NCBI GenBank assembly: GCA_020636075.1
Contig: JACJYO010000003.1
Coordinates: 186,001-250,000, forward strand
Source of the DNA: Lewinellaceae bacterium
Lineage (GTDB): Bacteria; Bacteroidota; Bacteroidia; Chitinophagales; Saprospiraceae
DNA: 64,000 bases
Direction of reading: 5' to 3'
Of the stretch, positions 45,086 through 54,172 are shown piece by piece. Within the stretch, counting starts at the first letter, position 1. Every line of letters starts with the position of its first letter. A program made the translations under genes and the position numbers. The notes beneath the pieces were generated by a model that did not search any database, was not told where the DNA came from, and saw only the letters and a list, made by a program, of their open reading frames with translations.

Positions 45086-47485
45086 CTACTTGAAAACAAT
45101 CCGCACTTGCTGTATTCCCAATTGAGTTTGGATGGTCAGAAAGTACACACCAGCCGGCAATCCGTTACGTTCCACACGGACGCTCGATTCCCCGCTCAGG
45201 GAGCTTTCCCAAACAAGTTGGCCGGCTGTATTGCTCAATTTGAACGCGACATTATGTTGATTTTCCCAACCCAATAAAACAGTGAAGAAATCCTGCGCCG
45301 GGTTCGGTATTACAAATACCAGTTGTTCCCGTTCCGGGTTTTTCGTCTTGGTGATCCCCGTTTGCACACATGCCGGAATGGCAACCTGTGCGTTCGAGCG
45401 GTGGTATTTTTCGTTGATAACATTGTATATCGAATCCAGGCAGACTTCCGATGCAGTCAGTTCGGAATAATGGATGCGGATCAGGTCGCCGGGGAGGATG
45501 TTTTTTTTCAAGCCTTTTTCCGTGGTAGTCAGTGCCTGTATTTTGTTTTGACTGTTAAATTCCCAGGTTCCGGCAAACGTCGTATCCAGGTTTTCAATTG
45601 CGGAAATTTCCAGACCAGTCACTTCAAATTCAAAGCCATACAGTTTGTTGTACGGATTGACTATTCGAACATCGAAAGTTTTATGCACCGTATCGAGGCT
45701 GCCCGGCAGCAAGTACACAATGTCGTTCGGATTGTCGACACCCCCGGGAAACTGGCAGGCATAGCGGACACCCCAATATGGCACATCGTCGGCATGCAGT
45801 ACGCACTCTTGGAGGAGTGCGGCATCGTACACATCCAGATTGCCGTCGTCGTCCAGATCGAAGCAGGAAGTAGCCGAGCCCGAGCCCGTAAGACTGTAGT
45901 TGAGGTATTGTTCAATATCCGTCATTTCCTGCAGGGTATCAAGGTCCCAGTCGCCGTGCAACAACACACCGCCGCATGCACCGGAGCAGTCCGGTTGAGC
46001 GGCCCCGAATACTTCGCCGAAACAGTCGGTGTACGTCGGGCAGTCGTCCATTTCTTCTATTACCGGATTTCCATGGACATCGTAAAACAGCTCGAAACAG
46101 GCTTGTGCCCAGTTATTGTCATAAGTGGCCTCCCGGCGTCCGGTCTTGTCGGGCGATTTATCCCAGTTGACGCGCACGACGAACGTATAAAATCCGGCAT
46201 TCAGGCCGGTAAGGTCTATCCACTGGCAGTCGATGCTGTTGTCGTAACTGTCCCCGCAACCCGCGGAAATGCCCATGTTGCCGCAGCTGTATTTACTGTT
46301 TCCGCCGCCATCGCATTCCTGATCGAATATGCAAAACCCGTTTTTGAAGCCGATCGGCAGCAACACGCCATTCTGGTCAAAGAGGATATACTCGGCATAG
46401 CCGCGATAGTGCCAGTGGTGGTGACAGGGGTCCCATACGAATTGATCGGAAGGGATATCCGGAGTAGCCGGGGGAGTTCCGATGTAATAGTCGGCAACCC
46501 CGATGTTTTTGATATGTGTGGTAAACCGCAAAATGAACCGTGCGCCAAAACCATTTACACAGCCTTCGGCTACGTGACACGGATCAATGGAAAACAACTG
46601 GTCGGGTGTAAGGCTATTGCGCAATACATCTTCAAGTACGATGAGATCGGGCAGGTCGGTACAATCGGGATCGCCGGGATATATGCACGTGTCGGTCACG
46701 GTTGCCAGGGGCTGGTAATTGCAGGCCAGCGAATCGGTACAGCCAATAACGGGCCCGATATATTTCAGTGAAAAGCCGATGGGTTTACCATTGCAAAAAC
46801 CATTGGCATAACCGATCCGGATAAAATATTCGGTACCTGCAGCCAGGTACAACTCAGCCTGAGCGCCGTTCGGATTGGCCGCGCACCCACCGTCGGCGTA
46901 AAAAGAAGTGCCGATATTATTATTGGTGACGGTTATGCCCTGGCAGATGTCGTACACCCAAATTTTGGTAGGGCAATTCAACTGGGCATCGCAGGTACTG
47001 ATCCTATAGGTTCCGGTGTCGGGCGGCGTAAAACTGTACCAGATATCAAAGCCGTTTATCGTGTTGTAGTTCCCGGTGTCGATCTCCAGCGGATTGGTAC
47101 AAAATCCGCCGGGTGGGCACCCGAAGGTCACATTTTCACTAAAGCCATAATTGTAGCCATCGTATTCAAAATACAATTGATCGTCCAGAAAAAGTTTGAA
47201 GCGGCCGTCCGGTTCCATGCCATCCCCATTTGCATCTGAAATGGTGAATACCACACAAATTCCCTGGGTGATGCAGTATTCAAAAACCTGTGGCTCGGCA
47301 CTGGCGGGCTGCCCTGTTGCGAACACGAAACCGGAATTCAGGTCGACAAATTTCCAGGAAACCTCCTCCCAGTATTGATCCGGATCGATTTCCAGACGAA
47401 CAGTTGTTTCGAACGGCTGGCATTGTGCCTGAAGGGCATGGGCCGCTGAAACCAGCAATAAACTAAGCAGTAAAATACGCATCAT
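45086..47485 (-). CDS. T9SS-exported lysyl-oxidase-like protein with dockerin/cohesin-like modules
   Basis: 799 residues from the ATG at 47485, giving signal peptide RILLLSLLLVSAAHALQAQ. After an N-terminal region with an unrecognised domain comes a lysyl oxidase domain (about 275-470). It contains the copper-binding region CHHHWHYRGYAEYILFD, the lysine in GFKNGFCIFDQEC and the tyrosine in DSYDNSIDCQWIDL, which align with the residues that form the LTQ cofactor of animal lysyl oxidases. Then an EF-hand/dockerin-like segment (DWDLDTLQEMTDIEQYLNY, DLDDDGNLDVYDAALLQE), a cohesin-like part, and a type A T9SS tail (VIPNPAQDFFTVLLGW ... VRIVFK). Lysyl oxidases oxidise peptidyl lysine to an aldehyde; an extracellular cross-linking or surface role is likely but not shown. 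Confidence 0.88.
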   Translation of the reverse strand: MMRILLLSLLLVSAAHALQAQCQPFETTVRLEIDPDQYWEEVSWKFVDLNSGFVFATGQPASAEPQVFEYCITQGICVVFTISDANGDGMEPDGRFKLFLDDQLYFEYDGYNYGFSENVTFGCPPGGFCTNPLEIDTGNYNTINGFDIWYSFTPPDTGTYRISTCDAQLNCPTKIWVYDICQGITVTNNNIGTSFYADGGCAANPNGAQAELYLAAGTEYFIRIGYANGFCNGKPIGFSLKYIGPVIGCTDSLACNYQPLATVTDTCIYPGDPDCTDLPDLIVLEDVLRNSLTPDQLFSIDPCHVAEGCVNGFGARFILRFTTHIKNIGVADYYIGTPPATPDIPSDQFVWDPCHHHWHYRGYAEYILFDQNGVLLPIGFKNGFCIFDQECDGGGNSKYSCGNMGISAGCGDSYDNSIDCQWIDLTGLNAGFYTFVVRVNWDKSPDKTGRREATYDNNWAQACFELFYDVHGNPVIEEMDDCPTYTDCFGEVFGAAQPDCSGACGGVLLHGDWDLDTLQEMTDIEQYLNYSLTGSGSATSCFDLDDDGNLDVYDAALLQECVLHADDVPYWGVRYACQFPGGVDNPNDIVYLLPGSLDTVHKTFDVRIVNPYNKLYGFEFEVTGLEISAIENLDTTFAGTWEFNSQNKIQALTTTEKGLKKNILPGDLIRIHYSELTASEVCLDSIYNVINEKYHRSNAQVAIPACVQTGITKTKNPEREQLVFVIPNPAQDFFTVLLGWENQHNVAFKLSNTAGQLVWESSLSGESSVRVERNGLPAGVYFLTIQTQLGIQQVRIVFK

Positions 47486-47774
47486 GGCAGGCTGAATTTG
47501 GCTGAAAACCTGGGCGAATATGGCAATTTTAACCAAGATCGGATTGGCGGTGTTAACGCTCCTTTGGTTAGCAAAACACCTCATTTTGAGCTGAAACCAA
47601 CTACCTCAACCGTATTTTTTTACTTCGGGAAAAGGATACTGGGCCGTCCATTTTAAGCCATTGTCTGGCGAGGTTAGGCATGCGATGCATCAAAATTTTG
47701 TTTAATTGTATCTTACCTGCTAGTTGTCTGATCAATACTTTCTTTTGCCAAATATTTTTAAATCAAAGCTACCT

Positions 47775-50700
47775 ATGCAGAAAATTTTTACACCTCTTAC
47801 CTTCCTAACTTACGTCCTGTTTTTTCTTGTTAATCCCGCCTCCGCGCAACAACTTCCCGCGCCGCTGGATGTGTCTCAGGAATCAAGCGTACTGGGCCAT
47901 GCGGCATGCATCATAAAAGAAACCATAAATTGTACGGACAAAACCGTAACCCTGGGGGCTTTTTTAAGAAATAATATCGGTGGCGGCGAAACTCCGCTGG
48001 TTGTGGATTGGAGTACCGGGGATAATTCGCACTCCATCATCGTACACCCTCCGGGAGCCTATTCCTATATTGACGCCCCCTTCAACTGCGATCACCATGA
48101 GAACTCCACCAGTATTGGAGCTTTTTTTGAAGGAAACCTTGAAATTACAGGTCCCCCCGCCTACTGTCTGGGTGAAGTTTCCGTTGATTTGACAGTAAAC
48201 ACTGGTGGCTATGTTTTTACGGATTTCATGTGGACGCCCAACATTTCGGACGACCTGACCCCGGTCACAATCAATGGACCCGGGACGTTTTCGCTTCAGG
48301 TAACCGATGAACTGGGGTGCCCGACTATTGCCTCTATTACGGTGTCACCTTCACCCCCCATCTTACCGATCCTTTCCGGCCCAAACATTATGTGTACGGA
48401 AAATGACACCGGATTCATTTCAATAAATCCACCCTTTGCTTCCTATCAATGGGAAGATGGTCAGACGACGAACCCGGCGGTGGTTTATGGCCCCGGTTAT
48501 TATGAAGTTACCGTCACTAATATGTTTGGATGCACGGGCATAGGAGTAACTGGGATTCAAACCGGGGACGTAGACGGTTTGCAAATTTTAACCAACAATG
48601 ACGCATTGTGCCCGGGTGAATCCACACAGCTAACCCTTAATGGCGCGTTTATCGGATACAATTGGTCAAATGGCATATCGGGATTGAGCAACAATGTAAA
48701 CGCCCCCGGAACGTACACCGTCACCGTTACTAATATTTACGGATGCACCGGCACAGCCGATATTCCCATATTCGCCAAACCGGTGCCGCAAATTAACGTG
48801 GTAGCCCCGACGGCTTGTCCTGGTGAAAGTGCGACACTTTCTGTTTCCGGCGGGACCTTTATGGGGTATCATTGGTCAACCGGGGATACCACGCAAACCA
48901 TAACCGTCAACAGTCCCGGAGCGTACGCGGTAACCGTAACCGGCGATACCATATGCCCGGCAATAGACACCTCGATGTTGGTATTTTCAGCTCCGCCAAA
49001 CGCTACCATTGCCGCGCCGCCTCTGTTGGATTGTACCAACAATCTGGTGGTCCTGGACGCTTCGAATTCCGATGATAGTACACATATCGGAATAAACTGG
49101 ACAACTATAGGCGGAAACATAATTGGCGGCCAGGGCACCCTAATGTTGTCTGTAAACACTCCGGGTGATTATATCCTGGAACTATACGATTCTATCACCA
49201 CCTGTTTTGCCTACGATACTGTGACCGTAGTTTCTAATCAGGCTCCTCCTCCCGTGGATGCCGGGCCGAATGGGCTGGTGAATTGCACGATAACTTCCAT
49301 CAACATTGGCCCGGCGTCAAACCCGGGAGATTCAACGCTGGTTTATACCTGGTCTACGCCTGATGGTAATATTCTATCCGGTCAATCTTCGTGGACTGCA
49401 GCAGTCAATGCGCCGGGTACTTATATCATTGAGGTAAGGGATATCACGAATAATTGTTTGTCCTATGACACTGTGATGGTTGCCCAGGACATTGCGCCGC
49501 CAACGCCGCTCATTGCTGCTCCGGATTCCATCACCTGCATGGTGAATTCCGTCGTGCTGGACGGCTCCAGCAGTATGGGCAACAACCTGACATACAGCTG
49601 GTCGACTTTGGACGGGAACATCCTGTCGGGCTCGGGCACCTCCATGGCAACGGTCAGTCAGGATGGAACGTATGCGCTGCTGGTCACAGACCAAAGCAAC
49701 GGTTGTACCGCGAGCACTTCGGTTGCGGTGGTCCAGGATGCAGACATCCCGCTGGCCAACGCCGCACTGCCCGATACACTGAATTGCCTGACAACACAGA
49801 TTGCACTGGATGGAACCGGCTCCACTGCCGGAAATGACATCAGCTACAGTTGGACCACCATAAATGGAAATATTGTTTCCGGAGAAACGACGCTTTCTCC
49901 TATGGTGAACCAGCCCGGCAACTACATTTTGACCGTTGTCAATAATTCCAACAATTGCACGGCTTCCTTTAATGTATCCGTGCCTCAGGACATTCAAAAT
50001 CCGGTCGCAAACGCAGGCACCGCCCAAACCCTGAGCTGTACCGCTCCTACCCTCCAGCTGGATGGTAGTAATTCAAGCGCCGGTGCTTCCATAACCTACC
50101 AATGGACCACGACGGATGGAAATATTGTTACGGGAGTAACGACAACCATGCCGACGATCGACCAAATCGGGACCTATGTACTGCTGGTTACAAATACCAA
50201 CAACGGATGTACGTCCACGGCGGCAACTACGGTGCAGGAAGATGCTGCGGCGCCGGTAGTTAGTATTGCCCCGCCTGCGCAACTCAATTGCAATACAAGC
50301 TCAATCATCGTCGATGGAAGCAGTTCAAGCCAGGGCCCGCCATATCAGCTATCCTGGACAGATCCGCAAGGCGGGATTGTGAACGGGGCCGCCACCCTGC
50401 AGCCCACAGTGAACCTTCCGGGCACTTACATCCTTGTAATTACAAATACCCAAAATGGCTGTGTTGACTCGATGGATGTGCAGGTCGCCCAGGACATTAC
50501 GCCTCCTGACCCGGACGCCGGGCCCGACGATCTGATCAATTGCACTGAACCTTCCATTGCGATCGGAAGCACCAATAACCCTTCCGGGGCAAATTTTACC
50601 CTGTTGTGGACAACCATAGACGGCAACATTGTTTCCGGCGCAGGCACCAATACGCCAACTGTTGATCAGGCCGGCACATATACCCTGCTGATCACCAATT

Positions 50701-53318
50701 CGGACAACGGTTGTACGGCTACTGACGAGGCCATAATCACCGATGATTTTATCCAACCAACTGCCGATGCCGGGCCGGGCTTTCAGCTGGATTGCCAGCA
50801 AACCAGCTATGTGCTGCAAGCGATGGCCGGGCAAGGAACCAACCTGGTTTTTGAATGGACGACACAGAACGGAAATATTATCTCGGGGGCTACCTCCCTC
50901 AACCCGGAAATCAATGCCGCAGGTGATTACCAACTGCTGGTTACCAATCAGGATAACGGCTGTACCAATACCGCCACAGTTTCCATCACGCAAAGCGCGG
51001 ATGTACCTGTTGCCACCGCAGGAATGCCCCAAACACTGACCTGTGCTACCACGCAGCTGCAATTGGACGGCCAGGGCTCAAGCACCGGTGCGGGGATCAG
51101 CTATAACTGGACGACGTTGAACGGGACTATCGTTAGCGGAAATACGACCATTAATCCGGTTGTAAGCGCTCCGGGTATCTACACCCTGGAGGTCATTGAT
51201 AATAATAATAATTGCAGTGCCATTTCGAATGTGGTCATTAACCAGAACATTGAAAATCCGGTTATCGACGCCGGACCAGACAACACCCTCACTTGCACTG
51301 TCCTTGACCTTCCGTTGCAGGCTAATGTGGTTAGTTCCAGCAGCAATATGCTTCAATACAATTGGAGCACACTGGATGGAAATATCCTGTCCGGAGCCGG
51401 CACCAACACAGCTGTTATCGGGAGTGCCGGCACGTATACGCTCCTTGTAACCGATCTCATTAACGGATGTACGGCTACGGATCAGTTGACGGTTGTCAAT
51501 GATGTGGCAACGCCCATTGCACAAATTGTACAGGCACCAACACTGACCTGTACCCTGACCAGCATCCCGCTGGATGGCACAGCATCCAGTACGGGGGCTG
51601 ACTTTACTTTTCTTTGGAGTACCCTCGACGGAAATTTCGCAGGGCAGCCCAATACGCTGCAACCCACCATTGACGCACCCGGCACGTATGAACTGCTCAT
51701 AACCAATACCACAAACGGTTGTACGGAGACAGCGTCGGTCGTGGTGCTCGAAGATGTCATGCTTCCGGTAGCCGAAGCCGGGCCTGCCCTTGTGCTAACC
51801 TGCGCCAATCCAAGCCTTAGCCTGAACGCCAACGGCACAAGCACCGGCCCGGGTATCCAGTATCTGTGGACTACCACGAATGGGCAGATTGTTAGTGGTA
51901 CTACCGGGTTGACGCCAACCGTGTCGCTGCCGGGTACCTATCAATTACTGGTGACAAACACAGCCAATGGATGTACCGCCTCGGATAATGTTCAGACCAC
52001 TTCGGATATGCAATTACCGGTTCTTTCCTCCGCCAACCCGGATGAAATTACCTGTATTCAGGACAATGTGACGCTCCAGGCAACAGCCACGAATGCCGGG
52101 AATAACCCGCAGTATCAGTGGACGACGCAGAACGGGAATATTGTGTCCGGGCAGTCTGCGTTAAACCCGAATGTAAATTCGGCAGGCGTCTATACGCTTT
52201 GGGTTGAGAATACAGCAAACGGATGTACCAGTTCCATCATGGTGACTGTTCAGGAGGATATAATGCCGCCGAGTGTCAGCATAAGCAACCCGAACCTGCT
52301 GACCTGTAGTGTCACCCAACTCACACTGAATGCAAGCCCATCCGCAGGTACGTCCCTGCAATGGTCCACCCAGGATGGGAGCATTGTGAGCGGCAGCACT
52401 TCAGTCAACCCTGTAGTAAATGCCCCCGGAACGTATGCGCTGCTGGTGACCGACAATGGCAATGGATGTACCAACTCGGGCAATGTACAGGTATTGGAAG
52501 AACAAAATATACCTGCCGGTTTTGATTTTGAACTCACCCCACCGACCTGTTTGGGCGCGCGGGGTATTGTAAACTTTGGTTCGGTGCAGGGTGGAATTGG
52601 CCCCTATATGTATTCGGTTGATGCCGGGCAGCATTTCCAATCCCTGGAAACTTTTCAAAATTTGACGCCGGGCAATTACACGCTGGTCATTCAAGACATT
52701 AATGGCTGTGAAGTTGAAGCACCACTGAATGTTCCGGAGCCTCCGAAGCCGGGTGTCGATTTGCCGCCTTTATTCACGATTCAACTGGGTGAAAGTTTAG
52801 TATTGGAGCCAACACTTCCCGCGGACTTCCCAATTAACTCTATCGACTCGGTGGTTTGGGAGCCAACGACCAACCTGACGTTCTCCGGATCGTCTATTCA
52901 AGCGCAACTAACGCCTACAGCCAGCCCGTTGGAATACACGAAATATACACTCACGCTCTATACGGCGGAGGGCTGCAGTGCGACGGCAAGTACGCAGATA
53001 TGGATAAAAACCAATCTGGATATTTATGCCCCAACCGTTATCAAGCCTAATGATCCGGAGAATCCACAGAATGCGTATTTCACCCTGTATACCAGTGAGC
53101 TGGGTATAGATAAGATCAATCAACTCCAGGTTTACGACCGTTGGGGGACCCAGATATGGGAAAAGCAGAACTTCCAGCCCAACAACCCGACCGATGGCTG
53201 GGATGGCACGTATCAGCGTGATGCACTCAACCCCGGCGTATTTGTCTGGTGGGCCGAAGTAATGCTGATCAATGGCCAGAAAATACTGCTGGAGGGAGGG
53301 GTGACTATAGTACGATAG
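47775..53318 (+). CDS. Giant Ig-repeat adhesin with type B T9SS tail
   Basis: 1847 residues from the ATG at 47775 (signal peptide IFTPLTFLTYVLFFLVNPASAQ). The N-terminal part (about 30-400) has Ig-like segments. Then 14 repeats of about 84 residues run from nucleotide about 49020 to 52540; each begins with an LxC pair, carries YxWTTxxGNIVSG, GTYTLLVTNxxNGCT, and ends VxQDxxxPxAxAG. Cysteines are spaced so that each unit could form one disulfide. A non-repeated part follows (FELTPPTCLGARG ...), and the C terminus is a type B (gliding-motility-associated) T9SS tail: LDIYAPTVIKPNDPENP ... LQVYDRWGTQIWEK ... GGVTIVR. It resembles large gliding/adhesion proteins such as SprB in form. It is divergent from the lysyl oxidase gene across 289 nt. 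Confidence 0.92.
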   Translation: MQKIFTPLTFLTYVLFFLVNPASAQQLPAPLDVSQESSVLGHAACIIKETINCTDKTVTLGAFLRNNIGGGETPLVVDWSTGDNSHSIIVHPPGAYSYIDAPFNCDHHENSTSIGAFFEGNLEITGPPAYCLGEVSVDLTVNTGGYVFTDFMWTPNISDDLTPVTINGPGTFSLQVTDELGCPTIASITVSPSPPILPILSGPNIMCTENDTGFISINPPFASYQWEDGQTTNPAVVYGPGYYEVTVTNMFGCTGIGVTGIQTGDVDGLQILTNNDALCPGESTQLTLNGAFIGYNWSNGISGLSNNVNAPGTYTVTVTNIYGCTGTADIPIFAKPVPQINVVAPTACPGESATLSVSGGTFMGYHWSTGDTTQTITVNSPGAYAVTVTGDTICPAIDTSMLVFSAPPNATIAAPPLLDCTNNLVVLDASNSDDSTHIGINWTTIGGNIIGGQGTLMLSVNTPGDYILELYDSITTCFAYDTVTVVSNQAPPPVDAGPNGLVNCTITSINIGPASNPGDSTLVYTWSTPDGNILSGQSSWTAAVNAPGTYIIEVRDITNNCLSYDTVMVAQDIAPPTPLIAAPDSITCMVNSVVLDGSSSMGNNLTYSWSTLDGNILSGSGTSMATVSQDGTYALLVTDQSNGCTASTSVAVVQDADIPLANAALPDTLNCLTTQIALDGTGSTAGNDISYSWTTINGNIVSGETTLSPMVNQPGNYILTVVNNSNNCTASFNVSVPQDIQNPVANAGTAQTLSCTAPTLQLDGSNSSAGASITYQWTTTDGNIVTGVTTTMPTIDQIGTYVLLVTNTNNGCTSTAATTVQEDAAAPVVSIAPPAQLNCNTSSIIVDGSSSSQGPPYQLSWTDPQGGIVNGAATLQPTVNLPGTYILVITNTQNGCVDSMDVQVAQDITPPDPDAGPDDLINCTEPSIAIGSTNNPSGANFTLLWTTIDGNIVSGAGTNTPTVDQAGTYTLLITNSDNGCTATDEAIITDDFIQPTADAGPGFQLDCQQTSYVLQAMAGQGTNLVFEWTTQNGNIISGATSLNPEINAAGDYQLLVTNQDNGCTNTATVSITQSADVPVATAGMPQTLTCATTQLQLDGQGSSTGAGISYNWTTLNGTIVSGNTTINPVVSAPGIYTLEVIDNNNNCSAISNVVINQNIENPVIDAGPDNTLTCTVLDLPLQANVVSSSSNMLQYNWSTLDGNILSGAGTNTAVIGSAGTYTLLVTDLINGCTATDQLTVVNDVATPIAQIVQAPTLTCTLTSIPLDGTASSTGADFTFLWSTLDGNFAGQPNTLQPTIDAPGTYELLITNTTNGCTETASVVVLEDVMLPVAEAGPALVLTCANPSLSLNANGTSTGPGIQYLWTTTNGQIVSGTTGLTPTVSLPGTYQLLVTNTANGCTASDNVQTTSDMQLPVLSSANPDEITCIQDNVTLQATATNAGNNPQYQWTTQNGNIVSGQSALNPNVNSAGVYTLWVENTANGCTSSIMVTVQEDIMPPSVSISNPNLLTCSVTQLTLNASPSAGTSLQWSTQDGSIVSGSTSVNPVVNAPGTYALLVTDNGNGCTNSGNVQVLEEQNIPAGFDFELTPPTCLGARGIVNFGSVQGGIGPYMYSVDAGQHFQSLETFQNLTPGNYTLVIQDINGCEVEAPLNVPEPPKPGVDLPPLFTIQLGESLVLEPTLPADFPINSIDSVVWEPTTNLTFSGSSIQAQLTPTASPLEYTKYTLTLYTAEGCSATASTQIWIKTNLDIYAPTVIKPNDPENPQNAYFTLYTSELGIDKINQLQVYDRWGTQIWEKQNFQPNNPTDGWDGTYQRDALNPGVFVWWAEVMLINGQKILLEGGVTIVR

Positions 53319-53342
53319 AATACTACGTGTTGCTGTAGTTTA

Positions 53343-53395
53343 GAACATGTTGGGTTTATTGCCAAAGCAATGAATTCCAACATGTTCTTTTTTTT
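53343..53395 (+). terminator. Rho-independent terminator
   Basis: GAACATGTTGG (53343-53353) and CCAACATGTTC (53377-53387) form a perfect 11-bp stem followed by eight T, 25 nt after the adhesin stop. The loop contains a smaller TTGC/GCAA stem. Confidence 0.92.
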
Positions 53396-53590
53396 GCCTT
53401 AAACTGGACGTCCTGCCTTAAAGTTGGCGATAAAAAACATCGCCTCAGCTTCTTCTCCGAAGATATCGTCCTGCAGATGCAAAACCAATAGAAAACCCTC
53501 CCGGGGTACAATATTTTACCCAATCCAACTTTTTCTGCCGGCTCATGCAACCATTTCCTATCGGAAATTACCTGAGCTATCGAATTATTT

Positions 53591-54142
53591 ATGACAGAAC
53601 CGGATCTGTTAGAACAAACCCGAAGTGCAGCGGCAGGAAACCGCGATGCTCAGCGACGACTCTATGAACATTTCAAGGCGAAGATGTTTGGGGTATGCCT
53701 GCGGTATGCCGGCAATCGGCAGGATGCCGAAGACTGGCTGCAGGAAGGTTTTATCCGGGTATTCCGTGACTTGCCGCAATACAAAGGCCTGGGCAGTCTG
53801 GAAGGCTGGATACGGCGGGTAATCGTAAATGTAGTGCTTCAAAATATCAAACAGCAGAAACGCCGCCTTCTGGAGGAAGACAACTTTCGCCATGAACAAC
53901 ATCCGGAGGAAGAAGAATTGCCTTCGGTTTTCGATACCGAAGATAATGCACAGGCGCTCGTCCGGCTGATGCAACAAATGCCGGCAGGTTTCCGGACAGT
54001 GCTCAATCTCTATGTGCTGGAAAATTACTCGCACCAGCAAATTGCCGAGGAACTTGGAATTTCGGTTGGCACTTCAAAATCGCAGCTAAACCGCGCCAAG
54101 GCATATCTCCGAAGTTTACTCGAAAAAAACCTTATCCGCTAA
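53591..54142 (+). CDS. ECF-type RNA polymerase sigma factor
   Basis: 183 residues. Region 2 (AAGNRDAQRRLYEHFKAKMF, YAGNRQDAEDWLQEGFIRVF) and region 4 (LYVLENYSHQQIAEELGISV, GTSKSQLNRAKAYLRSLL) are complete, and region 3 is absent, so it is a group IV sigma factor. It starts a three-gene run with a membrane/barrel protein and a lipoprotein. In Bacteroidota the gene next to such a factor commonly encodes its membrane-bound partner, so the downstream protein probably controls its activity. Confidence 0.95.
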   Translation: MTEPDLLEQTRSAAAGNRDAQRRLYEHFKAKMFGVCLRYAGNRQDAEDWLQEGFIRVFRDLPQYKGLGSLEGWIRRVIVNVVLQNIKQQKRRLLEEDNFRHEQHPEEEELPSVFDTEDNAQALVRLMQQMPAGFRTVLNLYVLENYSHQQIAEELGISVGTSKSQLNRAKAYLRSLLEKNLIR

Positions 54143-54172
54143 TCCTGTTTTGAACAACCCATTCGCGTGCTT

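Noticed and set aside
45323..46771. Plus-strand frame of 482 codons opposite the lysyl-oxidase-like gene
   Set aside because: The minus frame carries the lysyl oxidase motifs and the T9SS tail; the plus frame has none.
47775..53318. Repeats in the adhesin as a CRISPR or satellite array
   Set aside because: The period is 252 nt and in frame, coding for Ig-like domains.
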